The position numbers and the translations under genes are program-made. The notes under the pieces are model-generated. The model made no database searches and was not told where the DNA came from. It saw only the letters and a program-made list of their open reading frames with translations. This document shows, in pieces, positions 8,501 through 16,786 of a stretch of DNA of 64,000 bases. Position 1 is the first letter of the stretch, and every line of letters starts with the position of its first letter. Origin of the DNA: Dyadobacter sp. UC 10 (GTDB taxonomy: Bacteria; Bacteroidota; Bacteroidia; Cytophagales; Spirosomataceae); NCBI RefSeq assembly GCF_008369915.1, contig NZ_VSRN01000001.1, positions 5,514,501 to 5,578,500 on the forward strand, written 5' to 3'.

Positions 8501-8834
8501 GCTGGTGTTACTGAACGACCCTCAGCATATTGAGGCAGCCAGGGTGCTGGCACAGAAAGTGCTGCGTGAAAAATCAGAAGATCCGGCTGTGCCTGTCGAT
8601 AAGGTATTCAGGCTTATTACGGGGCGTCAACCCGATAATACCGAAAAGCGGATATTAGCTAAATTTTATACCGAGGAGCTGGAACGCTTCAATGCAAAAC
8701 CCGACGATGCACTGGCTTATTTGAGTACCGGCGAACTCGATTGGGACAAACAGCTGAAACCGGCGGAGATTGCCGCGCTCGCTACCGTTTCCAATTCGAT
8801 CATGAACACAGACGAGGGATATACCCGAAAGTAA
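5556..8834 (+). CDS. DUF1549/DUF1553 planctomycete-type cytochrome lipoprotein with LamG domain
   Basis: This 1092-residue protein has a lipoprotein signal peptide (L-F-A-C, C30) and a single c-type haem motif C-F-A-C-H-G at residues 63-68 (PSCyt1 domain). A DUF1549 region follows at about 160-370, a LamG/concanavalin-like module at about 470-665 (A-Y-Y-P-F-D, later G-L-D-E-L-K-I-Y-N), and a C-terminal DUF1553 region from about 750. The family is abundant in Planctomycetes and Bacteroidota and is usually paired with DUF1501, as here, where the next gene starts 7 bp later. A role in periplasmic redox chemistry of complex carbohydrates is often suggested but is inference. The LamG insert could bind carbohydrate. 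Confidence 0.88.
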   Translation: MKLYLKSKLCSKALGKAVFSGLSLGMLFACGVEKPAEVAVAMEELSGELDFNYDVKPILSDKCFACHGPDQKNRKGGLRLDTEEGAFAALKKSEGRHAIVPGDLGGSSMYARLISTDPELKMPPPASNLKLDVKEVAILTRWIEQGARYKPHWSFIKPQKPELPEPKLAKWAKSPIDLFVLERLEKAGLEPSAEASREDLIRRASFDLTGLPPSLEDIDRFVADKSPDAYDNLIDRLLHSPAYGERMASEWMDVSRYADSDGYLDDKHRDFSPWRDWVIGAFNRNIPYNRFITMQLAGDLLPNKSKESILATAFNRLHKKSTEAGIVFEEYRVEYNADRVQTVSQGILGLSVQCARCHDHKYDPISQEAYYKMFGLFNSTNEIGSPQYGPDQTPGPALLLTNNENEKLLRFIDKQSETFQTKIAAHAATAENDFNNWLKTARLSEKQLEKQLNAGLVAYYPFDKTNTSGKTVTTPNALNSKQPAQCKEAVFKPGVKGNAYFVTDYNSIKLGHKIGWHERTEPFSVDLWIKPNTVYPDAGIFYHCEDIRLGYKGYSLRLANNKLEFIIAHSYPQNAIQVSTVAAVPMKKWTRVTVTYDGSSKAAGAKIYVNGKRADFITDYDNLYKGILYEKDIHTYGFHGFMLGQRNLLIPFKDGGLDELKIYNKELSALEVLYGSNPAEAGKLMQNPQDPEAAETLKAFYLANFNTKNKALKDSLKTVLERQNALINTVPELMVMGDLPKPRPTYLLNRGVYNAPGKQVTPGALESVLPFEGKYPQNRLGLAQWLFDKDNPLTARVFVNRIWQMHFGNGIVKSAADFGNQGNLPSHPKLLDWLALDFVNSGWNIKRLHKLIMLSATYRQTSKTNPKLIAHDPENILLARGARFRFTAEMIRDNSLAISGLLVNKLGGKSVYPYQPAGIWDELIDKSWRYKYLQEPGEGLYRRSLYTIWKRTSPPPSMLIFDAPERGECVVKRRSTSTPLQALVLLNDPQHIEAARVLAQKVLREKSEDPAVPVDKVFRLITGRQPDNTEKRILAKFYTEELERFNAKPDDALAYLSTGELDWDKQLKPAEIAALATVSNSIMNTDEGYTRK

Positions 8835-8841
8835 AGGGAAT

Positions 8842-10311
8842 ATGGAAGACATAAAAAAGGTACTGACACAGCTCAACCGGCGCGATTTTTTGACAAAAGC
8901 TGGCCTCGGTTTTGGCTCGTTTGCACTTTCCAGCATTCTGCAGGCAGGGATGCCTGCGGGTGAAAAGCGTCGTAAAATGGCGGAGGGGGAAATGGATCAG
9001 GCGAGTTTTATCAAAGGTTCGCATTTTGCCCCGAAAGCAAAGCGCATCATTTATCTTTTTCAGAGCGGCGGGCCTTCGCAGTTGGAAACGTTTGACTACA
9101 AACCTGCACTGGCTAAATGGCATGGACAGGAGATACCCGATTCAATCCGCGGTACCCAGCGTAATTCCGGAATGGTTGCCGGACAGTCTACTTTTCCGCT
9201 CGTTCAATCCATTTTTGATTTCAAGCAATACGGTCAGTCGGGAGCGTGGGTAAGCGAGCTTTTTCCCCATACTGCCAAAATTGTGGATGAGCTTTGCATT
9301 ATCAAATCGGTTTATACAGAGGCAATTAACCACGAGCCTGCTGTCATGTTCGTGCAAACCGGCTCGCAGCAGAGTGGCAGGCCGTCGATAGGCTCCTGGC
9401 TCAGCTACGGACTTGGTTCCGACAACGAGAACCTGCCGCATTTCATGGTATTGATTTCAAAAGGCGTGAGTGACCAGCCGCTGAGTACAGCTGCGTGGGC
9501 AAACGGTTTTCTGGCATCGCACCATCAGGGCGTGCAGCTACGCGCCGGAAAGGACCCTGTTCTGTATTTGCAAAATCCTTACGGAGTACATCAGAATGAT
9601 CGTCGTCGCGCGCTCGATCACATTAAGGAGCTCAACGAGCACCAATACACTTTGTGGGGTGATCCTGAAATTCAATCGAAGATCAGCCAGTACGAAATGG
9701 CCTACAAAATGCAGACTTCCGTCCCCGAGGCGGTTGATACTACCAAAGAGCCGGATTATATCTACGAAATGTACGGTGAGGATGCGCGCAAGCCCGGTAC
9801 TTTTGCCGCCAACTGTCTGCTGGCGAGACGAATGGCCGAAAAGGATGTGAAGTTTATCCAGTTGTACCATATGGGTTGGGACCAGCACGGCGATTTGCCC
9901 AAAAATATTGCAAAACAGGCAAAGGATGTAGATCAGGCTTCTGCCGCATTGGTTAAAGACCTTAAACAGCGCGGGCTGCTAGACGATACGCTTGTAGTTT
10001 GGGGAGGCGAATTTGGGCGCACGAGCTTTTCGCAGGGTAAGTTAACGGCGGATAATTACGGGCGTGACCACCATCCGGGCTGCTTCACGATGTGGATGAC
10101 GGGCGGCGGCGTGAAAACGGGCCAGGTGTACGGTGAAACCGACGAGTTCAGCTATAATGTAGTGAAAAATGGCGTTCACGTACACGATTTTCAGGCAACA
10201 CTCCTGCACCTTTTCGGCCTGGATCATGAGAAATTGATCTTCAAACACCAGGGAAGGCGCTACCGGCTGACAGACGTACACGGTAAAGTTGTACAGGCGC
10301 TCATCGCCTGA
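8842..10311 (+). CDS. DUF1501 protein (sulfatase/alkaline-phosphatase fold), Tat-type signal
   Basis: The 489-residue protein starts 7 bp after the DUF1553 gene, so the two are co-transcribed and probably act together. Near the N-terminus, N-R-R-D-F-L-T-K-A-G resembles a twin-arginine export signal followed by a short hydrophobic stretch. The body is a DUF1501 domain with I-Y-L-F-Q-S-G-G-P-S-Q-L-E-T-F-D, W-G-G-E-F-G-R-T and Y-G-R-D-H-H-P. The last motif supplies likely metal-binding histidines of an alkaline-phosphatase-like fold. The reaction is not established for the family. A terminator follows 25 bp after the stop codon. Confidence 0.88.
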   Translation: MEDIKKVLTQLNRRDFLTKAGLGFGSFALSSILQAGMPAGEKRRKMAEGEMDQASFIKGSHFAPKAKRIIYLFQSGGPSQLETFDYKPALAKWHGQEIPDSIRGTQRNSGMVAGQSTFPLVQSIFDFKQYGQSGAWVSELFPHTAKIVDELCIIKSVYTEAINHEPAVMFVQTGSQQSGRPSIGSWLSYGLGSDNENLPHFMVLISKGVSDQPLSTAAWANGFLASHHQGVQLRAGKDPVLYLQNPYGVHQNDRRRALDHIKELNEHQYTLWGDPEIQSKISQYEMAYKMQTSVPEAVDTTKEPDYIYEMYGEDARKPGTFAANCLLARRMAEKDVKFIQLYHMGWDQHGDLPKNIAKQAKDVDQASAALVKDLKQRGLLDDTLVVWGGEFGRTSFSQGKLTADNYGRDHHPGCFTMWMTGGGVKTGQVYGETDEFSYNVVKNGVHVHDFQATLLHLFGLDHEKLIFKHQGRRYRLTDVHGKVVQALIA

Positions 10312-10336
10312 AAATTTTGCACAAAATATCGATTGC

Positions 10337-10378
10337 AGTGGCAGGTACCGCATTTTGGCGTTATCTGCCACTTTTTTT
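10337..10378 (+). terminator. Intrinsic terminator after the DUF1553-DUF1501 operon
   Basis: AGTGGCAG (10337-10344) pairs with CTGCCACT (10365-10372) across a 20-base loop, and a run of T follows. Confidence 0.75.
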
Positions 10379-10479
10379 GGCGTAATCACACCCTTTTTCC
10401 GTCACTGCGATTTTGAAACTTTGCATCGTCATCAGTTCTCTTACGGGGCTGTATTTTAAACTAAAAAAGTTTGATCGCT

Positions 10480-11373
10480 ATGAAAACGACAATTATTTCA
10501 CTTCTGGCCCTGATTTGCATGCTTGGCTGCAATGGAGGAAAAGAGAAGACAGATTTCGAAGCTAAAACCGAAAAAAAGGGACCTGCGGCAAAGGTGGCCA
10601 CGGGCTATGCCGAGGTTAATGGAATGAGAATGTATTATGAAATCCACGGAAAGGGAGAGCCGATTGTGCTGTTGCATGGCGCATATATGAGCATGGAAGG
10701 TCCAATGAAAAAGGTGGCGGAAAAGCTCTCCCCCAATAGGAAAGTTATCCTCGCTGAGTTGCAGGGGCACGGCCGGACGGGCGATATCGGCCGCGCCATT
10801 ACCTACGAGTCGCTTGGCGACGATATTGCGGCACTAATGAGGCATCTTAAAATCGACAGTGCGGATGTGATGGGTTACAGTATGGGAGCCGGAGCAGCAT
10901 TGCAACTGGCCGTAAGGCATCCCGGACTCGTGAAAAAAGCGGTGCTCATTTCAGGTTCGTACAGCGATAAAGGAGTACAACCCTCGCTCAAACCCATGAT
11001 CCCGCAAATGTCAGCTGATATGTTCGCCGGCTCTCCGATGAAGACCGAATACAACCAGCTTTCGCCCGACTCGACCAAATTTCCGGTACTCGTGGAAAAG
11101 TTGAAAGCACTCGATATGAAAGAATACGATTGGGAAAAAGATTATGTAAAGATCAGGAAACCACTATTCCTGATCTTTGGGGACTCCGATGTGGTGGTGA
11201 TGGATCACATTAATGACATGTTCACCAAGCTTGGCGGAAATGTAATGGGTGACCTGACCCCAATGCCGAATGTACGTCTCGCTGTCCTGCCCTATACTTC
11301 ACACATCAATGCCATCAACCGGGTCGACTGGTTCGCTCCGATGGTGGATGAGTTTTTAGGGATTGAAAAATAG
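10480..11373 (+). CDS. Alpha/beta hydrolase lipoprotein
   Basis: From the ATG at 10480 the product has 297 residues; an in-frame TTG at 10471 is less likely. The signal peptide ends in a lipobox (C-M-L-G-C). The hydrolase core shows the oxyanion-hole H-G (V-L-L-H-G-A-Y), the nucleophile elbow G-Y-S-M-G-A, an acid residue in F-G-D-S-D-V-V and a catalytic His in Y-T-S-H-I-N-A. The catalytic triad is therefore complete. The substrate is unknown. It converges with selD with only 20 bp between the stop codons and no obvious hairpin. Confidence 0.87.
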   Translation: MKTTIISLLALICMLGCNGGKEKTDFEAKTEKKGPAAKVATGYAEVNGMRMYYEIHGKGEPIVLLHGAYMSMEGPMKKVAEKLSPNRKVILAELQGHGRTGDIGRAITYESLGDDIAALMRHLKIDSADVMGYSMGAGAALQLAVRHPGLVKKAVLISGSYSDKGVQPSLKPMIPQMSADMFAGSPMKTEYNQLSPDSTKFPVLVEKLKALDMKEYDWEKDYVKIRKPLFLIFGDSDVVVMDHINDMFTKLGGNVMGDLTPMPNVRLAVLPYTSHINAINRVDWFAPMVDEFLGIEK

Positions 11374-11393
11374 TTATCAGCTGTCTCAATTCG

Positions 11394-12428
11394 CTAAACA
11401 ATCCGAATCAATGGGCCTCCGCTTTTTTCTTCCAAATGGCCAAAGGAAGTAAATTGGTGGCCCATTTGCTGAATTTCTTTTTCAAAACCGGGTATTGCTT
11501 CCGGTGATACTGCTACCAGTAGGCCGCCGCTGGTCTGCGGGTCGGCGAGGATGTATTTCTGCTCATCCGTAACCGGCCCGATCTTGTGGCCGTAGCTGTT
11601 CCAGTTGCGTTGCGTGCCGCCAGGATAGCATTTCTGGTCGAGGTATTTATCCAACCCCGCGATCACGGGTACTTTTTCAAATTCGAGCACCGCCGAAAGG
11701 CCGCTTCCCTCACACATTTCAGAAAGGTGGCCCAGCAGCCCGAAACCGGTTACGTCGGTCATCGCATGCACGCCGTCCATTTGCCCGAACAATTCGCCCA
11801 TCTTATTGAGGGTTACCATACTTTTTAATGCAACCGCCGCGTCTTCACTCGTCAAAAGTCCGCGTTTCTGGGCAGTGGACAATATACCTACGCCCAGCGG
11901 TTTGGTCAGGTACAACCGGCAGCCGGCAGTCGCCGTAGAATTCTGTTTCAGGTGCGGGATATTGACCATCCCGTTTACGGCCAGTCCGAAAACAGGCTCC
12001 GGGCAGTCGATACTGTGCCCGCCCGCGAGGGTAATACCTGCTTCCGCACATACCGCCCGCGAGCCTTCCAGTACTTTTTGGGCTACTTCGGGAGGCAGCT
12101 TATCGATAGGCCAGCCGAGGATCGCAATCGCGAGTACCGGTTTCCCACCCATCGCATACACATCGCTGATCGCATTCGCAGAGGCAATGCGGCCGAAGTC
12201 GTAAGGATCGTCGACAATCGGCATAAAAAAATCAGTTGTTGATATCAGCGCAGTTCCGTTACCTAAATCCAGTACCGCCGCGTCATCACGTTTGTCATTT
12301 CCCACCAGCAGACGCGCGTCGGGCTGAAAAGTAACGGGGCTATGCAGGATTTTATCCAAAATCGCCGGGCTGATTTTACAGCCGCAACCTGCGCCGTGTG
12401 AATATTGCGTGAGTTTGATTTGCTCCAT
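11394..12428 (-). CDS. selD: Selenide, water dikinase (selenophosphate synthetase)
   Basis: SelD makes selenophosphate from selenide and ATP. The 344-residue product has the N-terminal catalytic loop G-A-G-C-G-C-K (C15, C17, K18); the active position is cysteine, not selenocysteine. It also has the AIRS-type motifs [23 protein letters not shown] and [10 protein letters not shown]. It lies 7 bp downstream of selU on the same strand. No selA, selB or tRNA-Sec gene is visible here, so in this window selenophosphate is linked only to tRNA 2-selenouridine. Confidence 0.96.
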   Translation of the reverse strand: MEQIKLTQYSHGAGCGCKISPAILDKILHSPVTFQPDARLLVGNDKRDDAAVLDLGNGTALISTTDFFMPIVDDPYDFGRIASANAISDVYAMGGKPVLAIAILGWPIDKLPPEVAQKVLEGSRAVCAEAGITLAGGHSIDCPEPVFGLAVNGMVNIPHLKQNSTATAGCRLYLTKPLGVGILSTAQKRGLLTSEDAAVALKSMVTLNKMGELFGQMDGVHAMTDVTGFGLLGHLSEMCEGSGLSAVLEFEKVPVIAGLDKYLDQKCYPGGTQRNWNSYGHKIGPVTDEQKYILADPQTSGGLLVAVSPEAIPGFEKEIQQMGHQFTSFGHLEEKSGGPLIRIV

Positions 12429-12435
12429 TTGTTAC

Positions 12436-13476
12436 CTACTCCCCGAAAGAAGGGATTGTGATTGAAAGTTGAAGTATTTGTTCAGCGAGGTCACCGGTCT
12501 GCTGGTTCGCCGCGTCTATTGAAAAAAGCTGATCAGCAGGTTTGTTGGAAAGGCTGGTGCGATAGGTTTTGTCATAATACACAAGTACAAGTCTGATAAA
12601 TTCATCCATTCTGTGCTCCCTGATCGCCGCTATCGCATCTTTGGTTTGCACCGGCCCCAGGCGTTTCCTGATCCGCTCGGTGCAGGCAACCAGAAAATCC
12701 TTGTCAAGCTGACCATATTCCGCTACCAGCGACGCAATACGGCTTTCCGGATCCACTTTCAGGTCGATCATCTTCGCTGAGGTCATCTGGTGCCATAAAG
12801 GTGCCGGAACGGATAATTTGCCAATGTTCCTGCTTTCATCCTCCACCCATACCGTTTGTTTCGGATCCATGTCTTTGAGCCGGAATGCGAGTTCATTTTC
12901 GAATTGCTCCTGCGTAGGTTGCACCAATTTGTTCATGGAACCGAATGCGGAACCCTGGTGCCGCGCCAGGTCTTCAAGGTCGATCACCTGCTCACCGCGG
13001 TTTGCCAGGTTTTTCAAAATCCTGGTTTTACCCGAACCTGTCATGCCGCCCAGCAGCAGGAGGGGATATTGCTTTTCGAACAGGTTAATTGCCCACCTTC
13101 GGTAGCTTTTGTAGCCGCCTTCGATGAGATATACTTCAAATCCGTACAGATCAAGTGCCCAGGCCATTGCTCCGCTTCGCATTCCGCCGCGCCAGCAATG
13201 CACCCCGATCCTTTTCTCAGGGACCACTTCCAAAGCCTGCCGGATAAATTCCGACCATTTGGGCCCGGTAAGGTCGAAGCCCAGCATGATCGCAGCCTCT
13301 CGTCCAACCTGCTTATAAGTCGTGCCGACGATCACGCGTTCTTCGTTACTGAAAAGCGGGAGGTTAAACGCGCCGGGAATGTGCCCATGTTCAAACTCGG
13401 CGGGCGTGCGCACGTCGGCCAGGGCTACCGGGATATTAAGTCTTGTAAAATCGTCAAATGTAATATGCCTGATCAT
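12436..13476 (-). CDS. selU: tRNA 2-selenouridine synthase
   Basis: SelU (also called MnmH) replaces sulfur by selenium in 2-thiouridine at the wobble base of certain tRNAs, using selenophosphate. The 346-residue protein has an N-terminal rhodanese domain with the active-site cysteine C94 (H-C-W-R-G-G-M-R-S) and a C-terminal P-loop domain (G-G-M-T-G-S-G-K-T at 143-151). This two-domain build is diagnostic. It is the middle gene of a three-gene operon: seven bases separate it from the rhodanese gene upstream and seven from selD downstream. Confidence 0.95.
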   Translation of the reverse strand: MIRHITFDDFTRLNIPVALADVRTPAEFEHGHIPGAFNLPLFSNEERVIVGTTYKQVGREAAIMLGFDLTGPKWSEFIRQALEVVPEKRIGVHCWRGGMRSGAMAWALDLYGFEVYLIEGGYKSYRRWAINLFEKQYPLLLLGGMTGSGKTRILKNLANRGEQVIDLEDLARHQGSAFGSMNKLVQPTQEQFENELAFRLKDMDPKQTVWVEDESRNIGKLSVPAPLWHQMTSAKMIDLKVDPESRIASLVAEYGQLDKDFLVACTERIRKRLGPVQTKDAIAAIREHRMDEFIRLVLVYYDKTYRTSLSNKPADQLFSIDAANQQTGDLAEQILQLSITIPSFGE

Positions 13477-13483
13477 CGCCGCA

Positions 13484-13921
13484 TTAATTCATAGGGTAGC
13501 CTTTATCAATCCAGTTGACTTTCAGGTTTTTAGGCAGGTTCAGCAGTTTGTGGTTCTTGAATCCCATATCATTCAGCAGGCTGAATGCAGGACGGATATT
13601 GGGGCAATCCTTGAATGGGCAGCAGCCGCAATAAAGCACGATCTGCTTATCCTTTGGCTCTGCCGACAGCCGCTCGCGCAGTTTGGTCAGATTCTCCTTG
13701 TCTTTTGCAGCGTTCGCGTCGATTGCACCTTTTATCGATCCCGAAGGACCAATGTTGATGACCAGCGGTTGGTTCCGGGTTGGGTCGGTGATGATATCGG
13801 CCAATGCTTTCGGCTCCATGAGCTGGAACGGATTCCAGGGTTCGTCGCGGACTAAAATGAAGCCTGCACAAAACAAGCTTAGCGCCAGCAGGAAAAACGG
13901 AAGTTTTTTTGGGGTCTTCAT
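13484..13921 (-). CDS. Membrane-anchored rhodanese-like protein
   Basis: The 145-residue protein has one N-terminal membrane segment (about residues 7-24) and a rhodanese-like domain with a cysteine-rich active loop Y-C-G-C-C-P-F-K-D-C-P at 97-107, which holds four cysteines rather than the usual one. Classical rhodaneses carry persulfide on a single cysteine; the extra cysteines could bind metal or handle selenium or sulfur, which is speculation. It is the first gene of the operon with selU and selD (7-bp gaps), and this context suggests a role in supplying or handling sulfur or selenium outside the cytoplasmic membrane. Confidence 0.8.
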   Translation of the reverse strand: MKTPKKLPFFLLALSLFCAGFILVRDEPWNPFQLMEPKALADIITDPTRNQPLVINIGPSGSIKGAIDANAAKDKENLTKLRERLSAEPKDKQIVLYCGCCPFKDCPNIRPAFSLLNDMGFKNHKLLNLPKNLKVNWIDKGYPMN

Positions 13922-13974
13922 GATATCTGTTTTTTTGATAAATAAGCTTCAAATAGGCATTTCAATACTGCCCA

Positions 13975-13993
13975 TACCTTTTGAAGTAGCAAG
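13975..13993 (+). promoter_or_regulatory. Candidate promoter -7 region matching that at 3734
   Basis: TACCTTTTG at 13975-13983 continues into TTTGAAGTAGCAAG at 13980-13993, identical to the string at 3739-3752. No clear TTG lies 19 bases upstream. The next plus-strand gene starts at 14148. It could instead be a chance match or a binding site. Confidence 0.3.
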
Positions 13994-14147
13994 ATAGATT
14001 ATTCGGCAGGAATACCAGCATCCGGTGCCTGTCTGAAATTTTGCGGTGATATTGGTAGAAATCGGTACTAAAAATGCTTCTTTTAAGAATAAAAAGGGTA
14101 TTTTTCATCCCCGTCATACTGAGGCCGGATTTTAACTTCCTTTCGCG

Positions 14148-14498
14148 ATGTTGCTTCTCGATCTTCTGGGTGTGCTAATTCTGGGCCTGACCTGTTGCCT
14201 GGTCAGCCACATGCTCGACGTCCTCAGGCCGGTGTTCCGGTATGTAGGGAAGCTTCTCCGGAAAAATCCATCCCAGAAACGCCGCCGGATGCAGATCGTA
14301 AATGAACTCGATGAACTCTTGTCGATGCATGAAACCGGGCTTTTGGATGAGCAGCAGTATTTTGATCAGGCCAATGAGCGGATAGACCAACTCGCCGACA
14401 TGCTGCACTCGCGAACATCAGGGTCACGCAGCACCCGCAATCTATCTGACCAAACCAGTCCCGCACACACCGAATCAATTACTGACTTCAAACCGTAA
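14148..14498 (+). CDS. Hypothetical protein with N-terminal membrane segment and short-C-terminal-like domain
   Basis: The 116-residue product has a hydrophobic N-terminus (about residues 1-25), a basic segment (R-K-N-P-S-Q-K-R-R-R), then an amphipathic helical region (E-L-D-E-L-L-S-M-H-E-T-G-L-L-D-E-Q-Q-Y) that resembles the short C-terminal (SHOCT-type) helices found on many membrane-anchored proteins. The last 30 residues look disordered. It lies alone between the selenium operon, which is divergent, and a repeat-rich stretch. No function can be assigned. Confidence 0.55.
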   Translation: MLLLDLLGVLILGLTCCLVSHMLDVLRPVFRYVGKLLRKNPSQKRRRMQIVNELDELLSMHETGLLDEQQYFDQANERIDQLADMLHSRTSGSRSTRNLSDQTSPAHTESITDFKP

Positions 14499-14520
14499 GG
14501 AGGCGTTGGTTGGGGTATTT

Positions 14521-14657
14521 GGTCATTAGGTTATTGGGGTTTTGGTCATTAGGTCATCAGGTCATTAAGTCATTAGGTCATTAGGTCATTTAGTCATTCC
14601 CTGTTTCATGGCGGGTCATTCATTCATTCATTCATTCATTCGATCATTCAATCATTA
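14521..14657. repeat. Microsatellite: GTCATTAG octamers then ATTC tetramers
   Basis: From 14521 to about 14597 the octamer GTCATTAG is repeated about eight times with point changes. From 14616 the tetramer ATTC repeats about six times and then decays through 14657. The two share CATT, suggesting slippage from one seed. It fills most of the gap between the hypothetical gene and the ECF sigma gene. Confidence 0.85.
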
Positions 14658-14741
14658 GCTCATATTGAAATGATTTGATAAAAAATGTTGTGTTTTTCAG
14701 GCTCTTTGTGCTTATTTTGAAACCCTAACCCAGGACTTTCC

Positions 14742-15350
14742 ATGAAGCTTTCCTTTCACCGCACCGATGCACCCGACGATAATAGCATCTGGCAGCGTTT
14801 TATTGAGGGCGATGTGAATGCATTTGAGCAGCTGATGTCCATTCATTTTCAGGGGTTATTTCACTATGGCAGCAAATTTTCAAGGGACAGGGAATTTGTG
14901 AAGGACGCGATCCAGGACCTGTTCCTGATCCTTTGGGAAAAGCGGCAGAACCTGGGCCGTGATGTAGCCGTTAAACCCTATCTGATGGCCTCGCTCCGGA
15001 GGTTGATGCACCGCAGCCAAAGTGCCAGATTTCCTATGCTGGACATTTCCGGGGATAGCCGGGAAGCAAATTTCGAGATCGCTTTCTCCGTAGAACAGGA
15101 TTATATCGAGCACGAATCCACCATTGCACTCGCCAGCAAACTGAAACATTTGCTCGACCAGCTTCCCACCAGGCAAAAGGAAGTGATTTATCTCAAATTC
15201 TTTCAGGAAATGGACCGGTCACAGATCTCAGAGATCATGGACATTTCCCCGCAGACGGTCTCCAACCTGCTTCAGATCGCTATCAAGCAGCTGAAAAACT
15301 ATTGGGGTGTCACACTTCCGATATTCTTCCTGATGCATTTGTTTATATAA
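14742..15350 (+). CDS. ECF-type RNA polymerase sigma factor
   Basis: The 202-residue protein has region 2 (F-E-Q-L-M-S-I-H-F-Q-G-L-F, then D-A-I-Q-D-L-F-L-I-L-W-E-K-R) and region 4 (L-D-Q-L-P-T-R-Q-K-E-V-I-Y-L-K-F, then I-S-E-I-M-D-I-S-P-Q-T-V-S-N-L-L). It belongs to the Bacteroidota sigma group that pairs with FecR anti-sigma factors and STN-type TonB transporters, and those genes follow directly at 15468 and 16787. It is therefore likely to drive the downstream SusCD and FAD-oxidoreductase genes when the outer-membrane receptor senses substrate. Confidence 0.93.
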   Translation: MKLSFHRTDAPDDNSIWQRFIEGDVNAFEQLMSIHFQGLFHYGSKFSRDREFVKDAIQDLFLILWEKRQNLGRDVAVKPYLMASLRRLMHRSQSARFPMLDISGDSREANFEIAFSVEQDYIEHESTIALASKLKHLLDQLPTRQKEVIYLKFFQEMDRSQISEIMDISPQTVSNLLQIAIKQLKNYWGVTLPIFFLMHLFI

Positions 15351-15467
15351 AATAGCCTGTTAATCATATTGTTAGCTGGGTTTTATATTATTCTCAGAAA
15401 ATATTTAAAAAAGTTTTGGTATCCGGCTCCCAGTTTTGTCTATAGCCATTCGGACGCAAGTACTGAC

Positions 15468-16589
15468 ATGGAACAATACAAAAATTTTGGGGTTGATGAT
15501 TTTGTCTGGGATCCTTATTTCAGGCAATGGATTTTAGCACCAACAAGGGAGTCGAATAGCGAATGGAATGCCTGGCTGGCCGCGAACCCCGACTGTTCGG
15601 CCAGGGTATCTCAGGCAAGGCAGCTGGTCCTGGCACTTAAGGTCAGTGAAAAAGACCTGCCTGCCGGCGAAATCAGCGACGCTATCGCCCAGACAATAGG
15701 GCGGATGTCCAGATCTTCCGAAGAAGATGAATATACCTCAGTAACCCGCTTTTATCAGTCCTGGTGGTTCCGCATTGCGGCGTCACTCGTTTTTCTGCTT
15801 GCAATAGGCTGGACGGTGCGCATGTACCGCACTCCGACTGTCCAGGTTGCTGTAACCGAAGTGGTGCCCGATACGATACTACCTGCAGAGCCGGTTGTAA
15901 CGATGGAAGAAAGGGTCAATACAGGCTCTGCGCCATTGACGATCAGGTTGTCGGACAAAAGCAAAATCACACTCAGCAAAGGAAGCAGGCTACGGTATCC
16001 AGCTACTTTCGAAACATCCCAAAGAGAAGTATACCTGACCGGCGAGGCCTTTTTTGACATTTCCAAAGATCCTGAACGCCCATTCATTGTGTATGCCAAT
16101 GAGTTGGTAACGAAGGTTTTGGGGACCAGTTTTTTGATTAAAGCTTACCCTTCCAGCAGGGAAGTGACCGTGGAAGTGAAAACAGGGAGGGTTTCCGTAT
16201 TTGCAAAATCCAACCGCCTTCATCCCGCCACACGCCGCGAAGCAGAAGGGGTGATCCTCTCGCCTAACCAGAAGTTAATTTTTGAACGTAACGAGGTCAG
16301 AATGGTAAAGACCCTGGTGGAGCGACCTTCGATCATTGTGTCGAAAGCCCGCATTCCGCAGTTTGAGTTCGAGGATACGCCTGTGAGCGAGGCATTTGGC
16401 GCAATTGCCAGGGCATATGGAATTGATATCCTTTTTGATGAAGAACTGCTGAGCGGATGTCCGTTGACGGCGACCCTCGAGAACCAGCCGCTCCACGACA
16501 AACTGTCGATCATATGCAAAGCGATCGAGGCCAATTATGAAATACTGGATGGTCAGATTGTGATTCACAGTAAAGGATGCAAGAACTAA
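15468..16589 (+). CDS. FecR-family anti-sigma factor
   Basis: The start at 15468 gives 373 residues; an in-frame start at 15369 adds 33 residues without FecR character. One membrane helix (W-W-F-R-I-A-A-S-L-V-F-L-L) sits at about residues 100-120, followed by the periplasmic FecR domain (L-S-D-K-S-K-I-T-L-S-K-G-S-R-L, then G-E-A-F-F-D-I) and a DUF4974/STN-like C-terminal domain. It would hold the upstream sigma factor inactive and receive a signal from the STN domain of the SusC protein encoded next. Confidence 0.93.
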   Translation: MEQYKNFGVDDFVWDPYFRQWILAPTRESNSEWNAWLAANPDCSARVSQARQLVLALKVSEKDLPAGEISDAIAQTIGRMSRSSEEDEYTSVTRFYQSWWFRIAASLVFLLAIGWTVRMYRTPTVQVAVTEVVPDTILPAEPVVTMEERVNTGSAPLTIRLSDKSKITLSKGSRLRYPATFETSQREVYLTGEAFFDISKDPERPFIVYANELVTKVLGTSFLIKAYPSSREVTVEVKTGRVSVFAKSNRLHPATRREAEGVILSPNQKLIFERNEVRMVKTLVERPSIIVSKARIPQFEFEDTPVSEAFGAIARAYGIDILFDEELLSGCPLTATLENQPLHDKLSIICKAIEANYEILDGQIVIHSKGCKN

Positions 16590-16660
16590 AATGCCGTCAC
16601 CATATCTAACTTAAACTGACAACATATACGAGAAAGGAACTCAACCAACCCCAAAAGAAA

Positions 16661-16739
16661 GAGCCGGCAATGTTCCCGCATCACCGGCTCCGGATTCTCC
16701 CCCTGAATGATTGGCGTCATGTATCCTCCGCAAAGGAGG
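16661..16739. other. Two short stem-loops in the leader of the susC gene
   Basis: GAGCCGG (16661-16667) can pair with CCGGCTC (16684-16690), and CCTCC (16725-16729) with GGAGG (16735-16739). Both lie in the 197-bp gap between fecR and susC. The first lacks a T-run, so it is not a clear terminator. They may be mRNA leader structures. Confidence 0.4.
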
Positions 16740-16786
16740 CAGGGGTCTGTTTTGCCTGATTTCTACTTAACAAAACAATCAAATCT

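Noticed and set aside
16590-16786. Possible riboswitch in the susC leader
   Set aside because: Only two short stems are visible and none of the known riboswitch cores can be recognised.
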